From positions 1 to 58,349 of the forward strand of contig CABMCA010000016.1 of assembly GCA_902384525.1 (NCBI GenBank): a stretch of DNA of 58,349 bases. The letters run 5' to 3'. The translations under genes and the position numbers were made by a program. Numbering within the stretch: the stretch's first letter is position 1; each line of letters opens with the position of its first letter. The notes beneath the pieces were generated by a model that had not been told where the DNA came from, ran no database searches, and was given only the letters and a program-made list of their open reading frames with translations. Origin of the DNA: an uncultured archaeon. Lineage in GTDB: Archaea; Halobacteriota; Methanosarcinia; Methanosarcinales; Methanoperedenaceae. Of this stretch, positions 33,506 through 42,530 are shown one piece after another.

Positions 33506-34708
33506 TCAATATCGTTCAATGATATTATACAATGTATCTCTTTTTGCCACAGGACGTCCCAATTTCCTGGCAGCATGTATAAATTCGTCAATGCTCTTGC
33601 TGTGAAAAGGCACACCTGCGGCGCGGACAACATTTTCCTCGATCATTGTCCCACCCAGGTCATTTGCGCCAAAATCCAATGCCATTTGTGCAACATCGAT
33701 GCCCTGGGTCACCCAGGAGGCCTGGATGTTCTGAATGTGACCATCAAGAAGAATTCTTGATACAGCAACCATTTTGAGGTAATCTATTCCGGTTGAAGTC
33801 CCGATCAATCCTGTATTCTCGGATTGGAAAGTCCAGGGTATGAATGCCGTAAAACCATGATACTTTTTCTGCATATCCCGCACCCTGATTATGTGTTTTA
33901 TCCTTTCTTCCAGGGTTTCTTCATGCCCGAAGACCATTGTAGCAGTTGTCGGGATACCCAGTGAGTGCGCTGCCAGCATTACTTCCTGCCATTTCTTCCA
34001 TCCGATCTTTTTTGGTGAAACAGAATCCCTTACCCTGTCATCAAGTATCTCTGCTCCGCCCCCTGGTATTGAATCAAGTCCCGCCTCATGAAGGCGCGAG
34101 ATCGTTTCTTTTATCCCGGCGCCGTATAACTTTGAGATATGCACGATCTCAGGAGGGGAGAATGCATGCATCTGGACATTGAACTTTTTCTTAACCTCTT
34201 TTAGCATTTTTTCATAATATTCAATGGGAATATCAGGGTTCAATCCACCCTGTATGAGTATCTGGGTCGCTCCCAACCTGACAGCTTCGTCAACCTTTTC
34301 AAGTATCTTCTCAATGCTTAGCACATAGGCGTCTTTTGCATCGGGTTCACGGTAAAAAGCACAGAATTTGCATTTAGATGTGCAGATATTCGTATAATTT
34401 ATGTTGCGGTCAATAACAAATGTGACAAGATCCCCGGCGCTTCTTTTTCGTAAAGTATCTGCGGCTGCTCCCAGGAGATTAAGATCATTACATCCGAGCA
34501 GTTTTTTTCCATCACCCAGATCAAGTGGATCGATACTATTAGTTATATTATTATTTATATTATTATTTATATTATTATTTATATTATTATTTATATTATT
34601 ATTTATATTATTATTTATATCAAGTGATCCGTTATTCACTGCACGACCAAGAATTTCTGTAATTTCAGTGTTATCGGATAATTGTTTTATTATATCAAAA
34701 TTTGTCAT
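33506..34708 (-). CDS. mqnC: Cyclic dehypoxanthinyl futalosine synthase (MqnC) with Asn-repeat insert
   Basis: Radical SAM enzyme of the futalosine route to menaquinone, 400 residues. The cluster site is INYTNICTSKCKFCAFYREP. HAFSPPEIVHI, LDSIPGGGAEIL, FTAFIPWTFQ, and IQASWVTQG are all MqnC-type rather than CofH-type. Residues 31-54 are six perfect INNN repeats encoded by a 12-base tandem repeat, an insertion relative to the family that lies before the catalytic domain. The start overlaps the end of the upstream gene by 14 bases. CofH (deazaflavin synthesis) is the nearest alternative, judged less likely. It implies a menaquinone-based respiratory chain. Confidence 0.9.
   Translation of the reverse strand: MTNFDIIKQLSDNTEITEILGRAVNNGSLDINNNINNNINNNINNNINNNINNNITNSIDPLDLGDGKKLLGCNDLNLLGAAADTLRKRSAGDLVTFVIDRNINYTNICTSKCKFCAFYREPDAKDAYVLSIEKILEKVDEAVRLGATQILIQGGLNPDIPIEYYEKMLKEVKKKFNVQMHAFSPPEIVHISKLYGAGIKETISRLHEAGLDSIPGGGAEILDDRVRDSVSPKKIGWKKWQEVMLAAHSLGIPTTATMVFGHEETLEERIKHIIRVRDMQKKYHGFTAFIPWTFQSENTGLIGTSTGIDYLKMVAVSRILLDGHIQNIQASWVTQGIDVAQMALDFGANDLGGTMIEENVVRAAGVPFHSKSIDEFIHAARKLGRPVAKRDTLYNIIERY
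34547..34618. repeat. 12-base tandem repeat inside mqnC (6 units)
   Basis: Six exact copies of a 12-base unit (ATTATTATTTAT on the plus strand), encoding INNN each time on the minus strand. Because the unit length is a multiple of three, copy-number change would add or remove four residues without a frameshift. Confidence 0.95.
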
Positions 34709-36191
34709 CCTGGGAATAGCTCCTCTTGAATTTCAATGCAATTTCAGCTTTCATAAGTTCTCTCCCCAGATAAGCAGCATGGTCAAGACGTGAAATAAGT
34801 CCGCGTTCGATAATGGTATCCAGTATATCCTTCGCCGTCGACCCGGCTATTGGATTATCTCTGTCAATAACATTTCGCACTATTATTTTTCCAGGGATTA
34901 CCTTACTGTTACGGATCATATCATCTGTCAACTCTATCTTAAAACATCCAGCCGGGTCAAGCTGCCATTTTTCACTGCCTTTTGCTTCTATGATATATCC
35001 GGGCATCAACCCAAATTTCCGCCTGCGCTTTTCCTTTATTACCAGCATGTCAACTCCAAGATCCTTTGGCGCACTTTTCCTGTCCCTGGAAAGCATCATC
35101 ATTATTGAAGTAATCTTTAATTCGTTGACACTGTCATGAGCCTTATGACTGAATTCCGGTGTAAATAAGATATTTGCATCAAGCTCCATTGCAATGCTTG
35201 AAAGAATCGCATGGATCCCGATAGAATCTGCATCAACAAGTTCAGTCACATTACCCAGACCGAAGAATAAAGGCGTAGCTCTGTCGCGTTTCCTGAATTC
35301 ATAATACCTGTTGATCGACTGTGTAAGACCATGACCTGCAGGTTCAAGCACAGGGTCAGCGATAATATTTTTGATCCCAAGATCCCGTGCTGATCTTATG
35401 TTCTGGAAAAGACTTTCAATATCACCTGTTTGATCAGGAATTAAGACCGAAGCCGTATGATGCCGGATTATTTTATCCTTCACTTTATCGATATTTTTTG
35501 AATTAAGGCTCAAAACAATGTCTATCCCTGCATCAACTGCCTCATTTAATGATTCAGGATCAAGCGTATCGATGGAGAGGGGAATATCAGTTACGGATCT
35601 TGCAGTTTCAACAGCTGTCCTGACCTTGCTGATCGATGTATCTAATGAAATCCCAAGATCAATAATATCCGCACCGCATTCTACAAAATAAATTATTTTA
35701 TCAATAAGCTCGTTCTTATTCATTGAGCCGGCATCCACAATTTCAGCCATTACCTTCATGCGGGAATTCCCGCCGATCTTCACTGATTTTAACAATAAAG
35801 GCGAATCTGCTGTTTGTTCCAGTTCAAACACTTTCTGGAATGCATTGGAACGCTTTTTCTCGGTCAATAGCTCACATGCCGGTATACTTGATGAAAAATC
35901 CAGCCCTTCTGAAAACGAGAGTACAAAACCAAGGTCCACCGCATGCTTTGGTCCAAGTCTTATCGGGATACCAACCTCCTTTTCAAGCCCTGGAAAATCA
36001 CCGTTTGCCAAGCCGGGAATAAGTATCAGGTCATATTTTTTTGAAGGGAAGGAACGCCTCAGCAGAGCCGGGGTTGTAAATGCTGCGACCTCGATATCAA
36101 GAACAAGAACATCAGCCCCATCATTAACAGAAGCTTTTACTGTATTGCTTGCAAGCTTTCCTGTAACCACCAGAATATTCATTTTTCTCAT
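34695..36191 (-). CDS. Dihydropteroate synthase-related protein
   Basis: Protein of 498 residues with a DHPS-like TIM barrel in its middle part (GGNSRMKVMAEIVDAG, ADIIDLGISLDTSIS, LSIDTLDPESL, NIIADPVLEPAGHG, LFFGLGNVTELVDADSIG). It has an additional N-terminal domain (ILVVTGKLASNTVKASVND) and a C-terminal part with PGYIIEAKGSEKWQLDPAG. This is the methanogen-type DHPS-related family, whose precise reaction is not established; a role in pterin cofactor synthesis is inferred from the fold. It precedes and overlaps mqnC and follows marC by 7 bases, forming one long minus-strand operon. Confidence 0.85.
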   Translation of the reverse strand: MRKMNILVVTGKLASNTVKASVNDGADVLVLDIEVAAFTTPALLRRSFPSKKYDLILIPGLANGDFPGLEKEVGIPIRLGPKHAVDLGFVLSFSEGLDFSSSIPACELLTEKKRSNAFQKVFELEQTADSPLLLKSVKIGGNSRMKVMAEIVDAGSMNKNELIDKIIYFVECGADIIDLGISLDTSISKVRTAVETARSVTDIPLSIDTLDPESLNEAVDAGIDIVLSLNSKNIDKVKDKIIRHHTASVLIPDQTGDIESLFQNIRSARDLGIKNIIADPVLEPAGHGLTQSINRYYEFRKRDRATPLFFGLGNVTELVDADSIGIHAILSSIAMELDANILFTPEFSHKAHDSVNELKITSIMMMLSRDRKSAPKDLGVDMLVIKEKRRRKFGLMPGYIIEAKGSEKWQLDPAGCFKIELTDDMIRNSKVIPGKIIVRNVIDRDNPIAGSTAKDILDTIIERGLISRLDHAAYLGRELMKAEIALKFKRSYSQDDKF

Positions 36192-36198
36192 TTAGACT

Positions 36199-36870
36199 TT
36201 AACCCGCCAGTTTAAACGTATAAATATTCCATATCCCGTCTGCAATAAACCCGACTGCTATGGCCCCGAGGAAAAGACCCATAAGCCGTGTCATCACAAG
36301 CATGCCTGTCATTCCTACGACCTTTCTAAAATAATCTGAATATCTGAAAATCAGGAAAGTAATGATAAAAATAATCAGTATTGCAACAACTTCAATTAAT
36401 ATCACTGTTTGCAGATTGAGAGAATAATCCTCAATTCCTTTCGTTAAATACAGGATTATTGTCGTTATGGCCCCTGGCCCTGTCAGCATTGGCATGGCCA
36501 TTGGAAAAATTGAGATGTTTTCCCTGTGTACAGCTTCAGATAATTCTTCGGATGTAATACTTTCTCTTGAAGTTCTCGCAAAAAGCATATCCATGGCAAC
36601 AAGGAACAGTAAAATTCCACCTGCTACCCTCAGGGAATCCACAGTAATCCCGAAAAAATTCATTATATAATTCCCTGATATCGTAAATATTATCGCAATT
36701 ATACAGGCAATAACTGCAGAACGCTGTGCTACATAATTCTTATCCTCTTCTTTCATATTGGAGGTCATGGAAATAAACGCCATCACTCCGCTGACAGGGT
36801 TTATGATCGAAAATAATGCAGTAAAAACAGAAATAAAGAATGTGGTCTCAGAGGTCATTTCTTCTCCCAT
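36199..36870 (-). CDS. MarC-family integral membrane protein
   Basis: Six-helix membrane protein of 223 residues. [19 protein letters not shown] near the N-terminus and the second half motif [20 protein letters not shown], each with Asn/Gly-Pro breaks in mid-helix, mark the MarC/NAAT family, once linked to drug resistance and in some archaea to amino acid transport. ATG at 36870 overlaps the upstream hps-rraA gene by 16 bases; an in-frame ATG at 36858 would nearly remove the overlap. The transported substrate is unknown. Confidence 0.88.
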   Translation of the reverse strand: MGEEMTSETTFFISVFTALFSIINPVSGVMAFISMTSNMKEEDKNYVAQRSAVIACIIAIIFTISGNYIMNFFGITVDSLRVAGGILLFLVAMDMLFARTSRESITSEELSEAVHRENISIFPMAMPMLTGPGAITTIILYLTKGIEDYSLNLQTVILIEVVAILIIFIITFLIFRYSDYFRKVVGMTGMLVMTRLMGLFLGAIAVGFIADGIWNIYTFKLAG

Positions 36871-38147
36871 TTCTCAAGATATAATACTTCAGAAAGCGTT
36901 TTTCCCCTTGTTATTTCATCACGTATTCGCCGCTCGTTCTTTTCAACCTCCACAGCCCGCCTTGCTATCTCATATGCCCGTTCCCGTGGTATTACGACAA
37001 CGCCGTTATCATCTCCAACGATAAAATCTCCTGGTTTTACGGTCTGCCCCCCGCACTGTATTTCGGTATTTATCTCCCCGAAACCTTTCGGCTCGCCTGC
37101 ATTCGGGACAATTGATGTCGCAAAAACAGGAAAATTAAGCCGCCTGATATCATCAACATCTCTTACCGCGCCATCTATTACAACGCCTGCCACGCCTTTA
37201 TTGATGCTGCTCAACGTTGCAAGTTCTCCCCACGGGGCCACATGGGTGCTGTTGTTATTGATAACGATAACATCACCAGGAAGTGCAGCATTTATTGCTT
37301 CCACAGGTTTTGCCCAGTCTCCGGGAAATGTCTGTACTGTGACAGCTCTTCCCACTGCTTTTGTCCCTTTGCAAATCGAATGGATATCTTTCATAGCGCC
37401 TTTCCTGTGCATGGCATCCGAGATATTGGGGGTAGAGACATGTTTTAGAAGATCGATGGTCTTCTCATCGATCGATTTTTCAGGTTCGATTGATAACTGC
37501 GGCAGATCCAGACTTTCGCGGATCGCTCTTGCAGATGCCGTAACATTGGATGATCTGACAATATTTCCGCCGACTATGACAATACTTGCACCGGATAATA
37601 CTGCTGCTGCTGTACTCTTTGCATCAATCCCACCTGCGACCGCAATGGGTACATTCATCTTAAGCGACTTGAGAATGGAAAGAGGATCTTCTCCCATCAT
37701 CTGCTGGTCGATCCCGACATGAATATTTATATAATCGATACCGAGTTCTGCAAGTTCTTTAGCTCTTTTTGCCGGACTTTTCGCAGAGATCAGATCGGCC
37801 ATTATTTTCACCCCATATTTGCGCGCTGATCTTATAGCGTCCTGTATCGTGGAATCATCAGCGCTCCCGAGCAAAATAACGACATCAGCACCGGCTTTGG
37901 CTGCCATTTCTACTTCCATTGCCCCCGTGTCTACCGTTTTCATATCAGCCAGGATAATCCGGTCAGAGAATGCTGCTTTTAGTTTCCTTAAAGCATCCAT
38001 GCCTTCGCTTTTGATCAATGGTGTTCCAGCTTCTATCCAGTCAGCGCCACCATCTATCGCTTCTCTGGCGATCTGGATAGCGCGTTCTGTCTCCAAAACA
38101 TCAAGAGCCACCTGTAGTACCGGTTTGATATAAATCACCTTTTTCAT
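36855..38147 (-). CDS. Hexulose-6-phosphate synthase fused to RraA-like domain
   Basis: Two-domain protein of 430 residues. The N-terminal 210 residues are the hexulose-6-phosphate synthase barrel ([57 protein letters not shown]), which links formaldehyde with ribulose 5-phosphate; in methane-cycling archaea it is thought to make ribulose 5-phosphate in reverse. Residues about 230-410 are an RraA/methyltransferase-like domain ([44 protein letters not shown]). This fusion is known in methanogens. It is the first gene of the operon through mqnC. Confidence 0.92.
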   Translation of the reverse strand: MKKVIYIKPVLQVALDVLETERAIQIAREAIDGGADWIEAGTPLIKSEGMDALRKLKAAFSDRIILADMKTVDTGAMEVEMAAKAGADVVILLGSADDSTIQDAIRSARKYGVKIMADLISAKSPAKRAKELAELGIDYINIHVGIDQQMMGEDPLSILKSLKMNVPIAVAGGIDAKSTAAAVLSGASIVIVGGNIVRSSNVTASARAIRESLDLPQLSIEPEKSIDEKTIDLLKHVSTPNISDAMHRKGAMKDIHSICKGTKAVGRAVTVQTFPGDWAKPVEAINAALPGDVIVINNNSTHVAPWGELATLSSINKGVAGVVIDGAVRDVDDIRRLNFPVFATSIVPNAGEPKGFGEINTEIQCGGQTVKPGDFIVGDDNGVVVIPRERAYEIARRAVEVEKNERRIRDEITRGKTLSEVLYLEKWEKK

Positions 38148-38273
38148 AAGTTAGCGTATGTGAATAAAGATTTAATGGTTAAAATAACTGGAAGATTTGC
38201 AAGACAAGATCTATTCATTTTTCAACCAGCACTCCTATTCATGCTGAATAATTCTAGTTCCCGAAAATCTATC

Positions 38274-39392
38274 TCATAAATTGAATCGCAGCAAACCACC
38301 AACGCCGCCGAGATCCTGCAATATCGGATTATCATCAACGAACTCAATCTTTGCGCCTGTTCGTTTAGCGAAATCGATGATCTTTTCTATTACATCGACC
38401 TCAGCCACTTTACCGCTGCAGTTTGGACATTTATCCTTTATACCGGAATCGAAAAGCTGGCATTTCTCGCAAATCCAACCACTGAGTTTATCACCTCTGC
38501 TTACAAGTAGCAATTCTATTTGACCGTTTTTCACCGTATCGATTACTTCGTTCAGACCATAGACCGCAAGGCTGTGCTTCAGAATCTCCTCCTTTAATCG
38601 AGCCACGTCCTTTGAAACCGTCTCTTTTTCATCTTTCCGGACTGCCTCTTCAGCCTTTGAAACAAGACACCCATCGGCTTCATCAAAATCTGCATCAATC
38701 AAATCCAGGAGTAAGCCCTTAAGCTCATTCGGCAGAAAATCCAGAAGCAATATCTTCGCTTCACCCGGACCGGCAATTATGATCTTGACAACATTATCTT
38801 TCGAAAATAGTTTTACCATCCCCTCCGAGACTTCTTTCAGAAAATGCTCTATCTCTCCCTGCCTCAACCTCTGGAAACGCGCCTGCGACATCCCGCCTTT
38901 TTTGTGCTTATTCATGATATCCTTGGCAATCCTGTTTTTATCTTCTATCTTGCCAGAGGAAACGACATATATTCTTGCCCGGTGACTATCGAGAACGACC
39001 AGTCCGAATGTTTCATAGTCTTCTATCAATCGTGCAACTGGTCGGATATACGGCGATGTAGCCACGACCATCAGGTCTTCAATTGGCAGCCCCAATTTAA
39101 ATGCTTTAAAAAAATCGTGTTCATTCGATGCGAATATCACATGCCCTTTCTGCCCCTCCTCCCTGTCGTTCGTAACCAGATATTTCTCGATAGTCTGCAT
39201 TGTCTTATCAAAATTCTCAGTTAACTCGCTGTTCCCTTTTAACACTGATCTGCATGCCTTTTTTCGTTTCTCAATAAATCTCTCATTTGTTTTTTCCAGA
39301 TTAATATACAGGCTAACGAACGATTCTCTGCTCTTCAGGTCATAAATTTCTGAGAGGTTTTTGATACCTATCTCTTTCAGGTCAGAAAGCAT
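38274..39392 (-). CDS. eRF1-like protein without stop-codon motif (Vms1/baeRF type)
   Basis: Release-factor-like protein of 372 residues. The central domain has KKGGMSQARFQRLRQ near residues 165-179, in the place of the eRF1 GGQ loop; here the Gln comes as GxxQ, as in Vms1-type peptidyl-tRNA hydrolases. The C-terminal domain carries a zinc ribbon, CEKCQLF and CPNC, as in archaeal aRF1. The N-terminal domain begins like aRF1 (SFVSLYINLEK) but shows no NIKS motif, so stop-codon reading is unlikely. A role in rescue of stalled ribosomes is inferred. ATG at 39392 is chosen because GGGAG lies 5 bases before it; ATG at 39404 and TTG at 39413 are alternatives. Confidence 0.75.
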   Translation of the reverse strand: MLSDLKEIGIKNLSEIYDLKSRESFVSLYINLEKTNERFIEKRKKACRSVLKGNSELTENFDKTMQTIEKYLVTNDREEGQKGHVIFASNEHDFFKAFKLGLPIEDLMVVATSPYIRPVARLIEDYETFGLVVLDSHRARIYVVSSGKIEDKNRIAKDIMNKHKKGGMSQARFQRLRQGEIEHFLKEVSEGMVKLFSKDNVVKIIIAGPGEAKILLLDFLPNELKGLLLDLIDADFDEADGCLVSKAEEAVRKDEKETVSKDVARLKEEILKHSLAVYGLNEVIDTVKNGQIELLLVSRGDKLSGWICEKCQLFDSGIKDKCPNCSGKVAEVDVIEKIIDFAKRTGAKIEFVDDNPILQDLGGVGGLLRFNL

Positions 39393-39772
39393 ATGTTCTC
39401 CCATCCAGTACAATTAATTGACCAGGTGTCAATTTGATTATTGTAGTTAAAATTATATTTTTCATTTATTTATCCTCCTCATTACACTTTTATCAAGTCC
39501 CTGCTTTTTGTCATAATTCCGAAAATAGCTATTTATGTATTTCTTGAAATTTTTTATCAAAACAGTATACTATTGATTAAACGTTCATATATCTAGACAC
39601 TATATATAACTATAGTAACAAAAATTCGTAATTATGACCTATTCAGAACCTAAAAAAGAAATAATAAGAATTAATTAACCGCACAGCACCACAACCGACA
39701 ACACTATAATTCATGATTGCTTTTTCAACTATATTTTACTGTCGTTTAAAATTAAATGAATGGTCAGAAAGT

Positions 39773-39866
39773 TTTAAATACTAATAAAGTAGTCAGTATA
39801 TTGTTTGCCAGCGAGTGAACTACAGGGGTGGGAATTTACCGTGCCTACTCATGCATCAGTTGCCTA
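39773..39866 (+). promoter_or_regulatory. Promoter and conserved 5' leader of cupredoxin gene 2
   Basis: TATA-like TTTAAATA at 39773-39780 and the conserved leader from about 39800, at the same spacing as before gene 1. AAAATTAAATGAA upstream of the box is also common to both copies. The leader here is followed by about 70 further bases absent from copy 1 before the shared GAAATATGGG-type stretch resumes. The remaining part of the 39393-39987 gap is AT-rich without other signals. Confidence 0.6.
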
Positions 39867-39987
39867 TTGCATCAATATCCTGGCGCTTGAGATGGCACAT
39901 TCCCTTAATTTAAATCCCGCCTGGAAAACAATCGGTTAAAGAAATATGGGAAAAATACAGAAATCTCATATTGTAAAGGAGGTTAAC

Positions 39988-40362
39988 ATGAAAAAGACAT
40001 TGATTATTGGATTGTTAGTTATATTTGTATTAATAAGCGGATGTACCACAACAACTACGACCAGACCCGCGGAACCAACACCAGCAACAACATCAGCACG
40101 GATATCCACAGAACAACAGATAAATATTAAAGACTTTAATTTCGTTCCCAATATTGCAGAAGTCCCAATGGGAACAACCGTGACCTGGGTCAATGATGAT
40201 AATGTTCCACACACAATAACCTCAGTATCAGGCTCATTCGATTCAGGAAGTCTCGCTCCAGGTAAAACATACAGTTATAAATTTAATCAAGCCGGAACAT
40301 TTGAATATAGCTGTACAAACCATCCAAGCATGCCGCACGGGAAAATAGTCGTGAGAGGTTAA
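39988..40362 (+). CDS. Cupredoxin-type lipoprotein (compact paralogue)
   Basis: Exported blue-copper-like lipoprotein of 124 residues and close paralogue of the gene at 1.1 kb. Lipobox LISGC ends the signal. After a short Thr/Ala spacer the cupredoxin domain runs from about residue 45 (DFNFVPNIAEVPMGTTVTWVNDDN) with His in PHTITS and the ligand set CTNHPSM near the end, exactly the C-x2-H-x2-M spacing of amicyanin. All four copper ligands are therefore present. A GGAGGT Shine-Dalgarno 5 bases from the ATG fixes the start at 39988 rather than 39946. Likely a surface or pseudoperiplasmic electron carrier. Confidence 0.9.
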   Translation: MKKTLIIGLLVIFVLISGCTTTTTTRPAEPTPATTSARISTEQQINIKDFNFVPNIAEVPMGTTVTWVNDDNVPHTITSVSGSFDSGSLAPGKTYSYKFNQAGTFEYSCTNHPSMPHGKIVVRG

Positions 40363-40365
40363 ATC

Positions 40366-40515
40366 ATGAGTGTAATAGATACATTAATTGTGATTCTGAT
40401 AATACTGTGGTTATTGGGAATGTTAGGTTCAGTTGGTAGTTTAATTTATATATTGCTGGTCATTGCTATCATCTTGATACTGCTCAGAATCATAGAAGGG
40501 CGTCATCCTTTATAG
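40366..40515 (+). CDS. Small membrane protein, lmo0937/DUF5670 type
   Basis: Hydrophobic protein of 49 residues with two membrane helices (TLIVILIILWLLGMLG and YILLVIAIILILLRIIEG) and a short basic end. This matches the short lmo0937-type proteins often induced by stress in bacteria and present in some archaea. Only 3 bases separate it from the cupredoxin stop, so both are cotranscribed. Molecular role unknown. Confidence 0.75.
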   Translation: MSVIDTLIVILIILWLLGMLGSVGSLIYILLVIAIILILLRIIEGRHPL

Positions 40516-40656
40516 CCAGTATAGAAAAGGAAGCAATGGAAACTGAATAGCAGCTGAAAACACACAAAGGACAGGACAATTGTTTTCTAGTATCTAAAAT
40601 TATTAGAAAAATATTGTTTTCTGTAAATAAAAACTATCAAGTAAGGAGTGGAATAT

Positions 40657-41340
40657 ATGTATATATTTAACTGGGAGAATGTTCCAGGGAAAGATAACGG
40701 AAGACTCATAGAATATCTGGAACAGAAGTATGGTGTTGATTGGGTAAGGACAGCAAAAATTGAAAAAATCGGTAACAACGAGATAAGAATTGCTACTGAA
40801 AAAAATTTTCTTTCATTAATACTTAACAATCAAAAAACCAATGTAATTTTAAAAATCAACAATGTTAGAACTGATGAATTCAGTGTGAAGATCGAAAATG
40901 GTAACGTGAACATATACAAAGATACCCAGCAAGTCACCAGAAAAGAAGTAAAACTGGAAAGCGGTTATCCCTATGCTGTCCTGGGCGGACTTGTAATCGC
41001 GGGCCTGATTATCGTGGCCTTTCTGGGATACTCTGGCGTCCAAAGCGCTGGAATATTCTCCACGCGTGAGGCATTCTTCGTGATAGGCGCCTCAATACTT
41101 ATCCTGACGGCAGCATCGATTTACCTGCTCTTCACGCTGCGCAACACCATCAGTGTCCTCAAGATCCACGAGGAGGAACTGCAATCTGCGCGCGATGCGG
41201 CACAAGAGGAACGACTCGCCTCGCTGGAGAGCACACTACCCGGGGCGACCACTTCACCGGGCCCACGCGTCGACGCTCTGGAGCCGCAACTTGCGAGCCT
41301 GGAGAAACGGATCACTGCCCTGGAAGTCAAGCGCCCCTAA
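40657..41340 (+). CDS. Membrane protein with N-terminal NWENVPG domain and coiled-coil tail
   Basis: Protein of 227 residues in three parts. Residues 1-90 are a soluble domain with NWENVPGKDNGRLIEYLEQK and TEKNFLSLILNNQKTNVILK that I recall from several methanogen-related proteins of unknown function. Residues about 105-175 hold two membrane helices. The tail to the end is a predicted coiled coil (EEELQSARDAAQEERLASLE; LEPQLASLEKRITALE). The 3' part is clearly richer in GC than the 5' part, which may point to fusion of two gene pieces. ATG at 40657 with GGAG upstream is preferred over GTG 40648. Confidence 0.7.
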   Translation: MYIFNWENVPGKDNGRLIEYLEQKYGVDWVRTAKIEKIGNNEIRIATEKNFLSLILNNQKTNVILKINNVRTDEFSVKIENGNVNIYKDTQQVTRKEVKLESGYPYAVLGGLVIAGLIIVAFLGYSGVQSAGIFSTREAFFVIGASILILTAASIYLLFTLRNTISVLKIHEEELQSARDAAQEERLASLESTLPGATTSPGPRVDALEPQLASLEKRITALEVKRP

Positions 41341-41400
41341 GTTTAGCCGGAGCGCAAATAAGTAAATTACAGTCAGATAAATAAGAAACGGAGGAATACT

Positions 41401-41580
41401 ATGAAAAGCAGCACAAGAGATGAGGTTGAAAGCAAAGTTCACAAAATAAAGGGTGAAATCAAGGAAACTGCAGGGCAGCTCCTCGATAATCCCAAAATGG
41501 AAGCCGAAGGCACAGCAGAAAAAATTGTCGGGAAAGTTCAAGAAAAGACCGGCCAAGTCAAGAAAGTCTTTGGGAAATAG
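41401..41580 (+). CDS. CsbD-like stress protein
   Basis: Small hydrophilic protein of 59 residues. KVHKIKGEIKETAGQLL and EGTAEKIVGKVQEKTGQVKKVFGK form the repeated CsbD helix pattern; in bacteria such proteins are induced in general stress. A GGAGG lies before the ATG (start of the line of the gene). It follows the membrane-protein gene and probably belongs to the same stress-like cluster. The 240 bases downstream hold a short Cys-containing open stretch of doubtful meaning and then the ccm promoter. Confidence 0.8.
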   Translation: MKSSTRDEVESKVHKIKGEIKETAGQLLDNPKMEAEGTAEKIVGKVQEKTGQVKKVFGK

Positions 41581-41822
41581 AACCTTTTCCATACAATGCG
41601 GAAAATGTGAAAAGAACTATCTCAGGGAGAAAATGATCTGTACTCTCGGATGTCTGGGCTCTTATGCTGATTCCTCTTTGAAGCATAGCAGATTTCACTG
41701 ATTTTCCTTCTTTTTTCTTTCGTGAGAATATCATTTTCAGGTTCTAGACATGCTGCATAGTATCAACACAGAAAATATAAAGCCTGTATGAGATTATCTA
41801 GTACCAGACAGGAGAAATCAAT

Positions 41823-42530
41823 ATAATCTCAATTGAAAAGCTTTCAAAAGTATTCGGCACTAATATTGTCCTTCGAAATATCGATCTCAAGATTGAAAAA
41901 GGTGAATTCCTCACAATATTTGGCCCCAACGGCGCAGGAAAAACAACGCTCATCAAGATAATGGCAACGCTTGTCACTCCTACTTCCGGGAAGGTCCTTA
42001 TCGAAGGTCTTGACATCAAGGAAAATCCGATTGAGATCAGGAAGAAAATCGGTGTCATCTCGCATGAAACCTATCTTTACACCGAACTGACAGCAGCTGA
42101 AAATCTCAGGTTCTTCGGGAAGATGTATGACACACCCAAGCTTGAAGAAAGGATCGATGAATTAATAAAGCAAGTGGGTCTGACCTACAGGAAAAATGAC
42201 CGCGTGAGGACTTTTTCCCGCGGGATGAAACAGCGTCTCTCGATAGCAAGAGCCCTTATACATGATCCGCCAATTCTTTTTCTTGATGAACCCTATACCG
42301 GACTGGACCAGCATGCCATAGCAACATTTGACAGAATACTCGGAGGCATGAATGCTATGGATAAAACAAGGGTACTTATTTCGCATGATATAGAGCATGG
42401 CATTTCATTATGCGACAGGGCAATAATTCTCACAGGCGGGAATATTGCCCATGAGATGACAGAGAACGAGATCAGTGACCTGCTCCAGTGCAGGGCTATT
42501 TATGAAAAACATGTGGAGGAACGAAAATGA
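41823..42530 (+). CDS. ccmA: Heme exporter ATP-binding protein CcmA, non-standard start
   Basis: ABC transporter ATPase of about 236 residues for heme export in cytochrome c maturation. Walker A FGPNGAGKTTLIKI, the signature FSRGMKQRLSIARALI, Walker B PILFLDEPYTGLD, and the switch His in VLISHDIEHG are complete. The first ATG in frame (41961) lies after Walker A, so the real start must be upstream, but only ATA (41823), ATC and ATT codons are available between it and a stop at 41799; no ATG, GTG or TTG occurs. Homologous proteins begin where ATA 41823 stands, and GGAG lies 8 bases before it. Overlaps ccmB by 4 bases. Confidence 0.85.
   Translation: MISIEKLSKVFGTNIVLRNIDLKIEKGEFLTIFGPNGAGKTTLIKIMATLVTPTSGKVLIEGLDIKENPIEIRKKIGVISHETYLYTELTAAENLRFFGKMYDTPKLEERIDELIKQVGLTYRKNDRVRTFSRGMKQRLSIARALIHDPPILFLDEPYTGLDQHAIATFDRILGGMNAMDKTRVLISHDIEHGISLCDRAIILTGGNIAHEMTENEISDLLQCRAIYEKHVEERK

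Noticed and set aside
34544-34620. Short tandem repeats as a possible CRISPR array
   Set aside because: Units are 12 bases, contiguous and without spacers, and lie in frame within mqnC.
41582-41700. Open stretch with CGKC and CTLGC after the CsbD gene as a small zinc protein
   Set aside because: No start codon with a ribosome site at its beginning and no recognisable family; probably chance.
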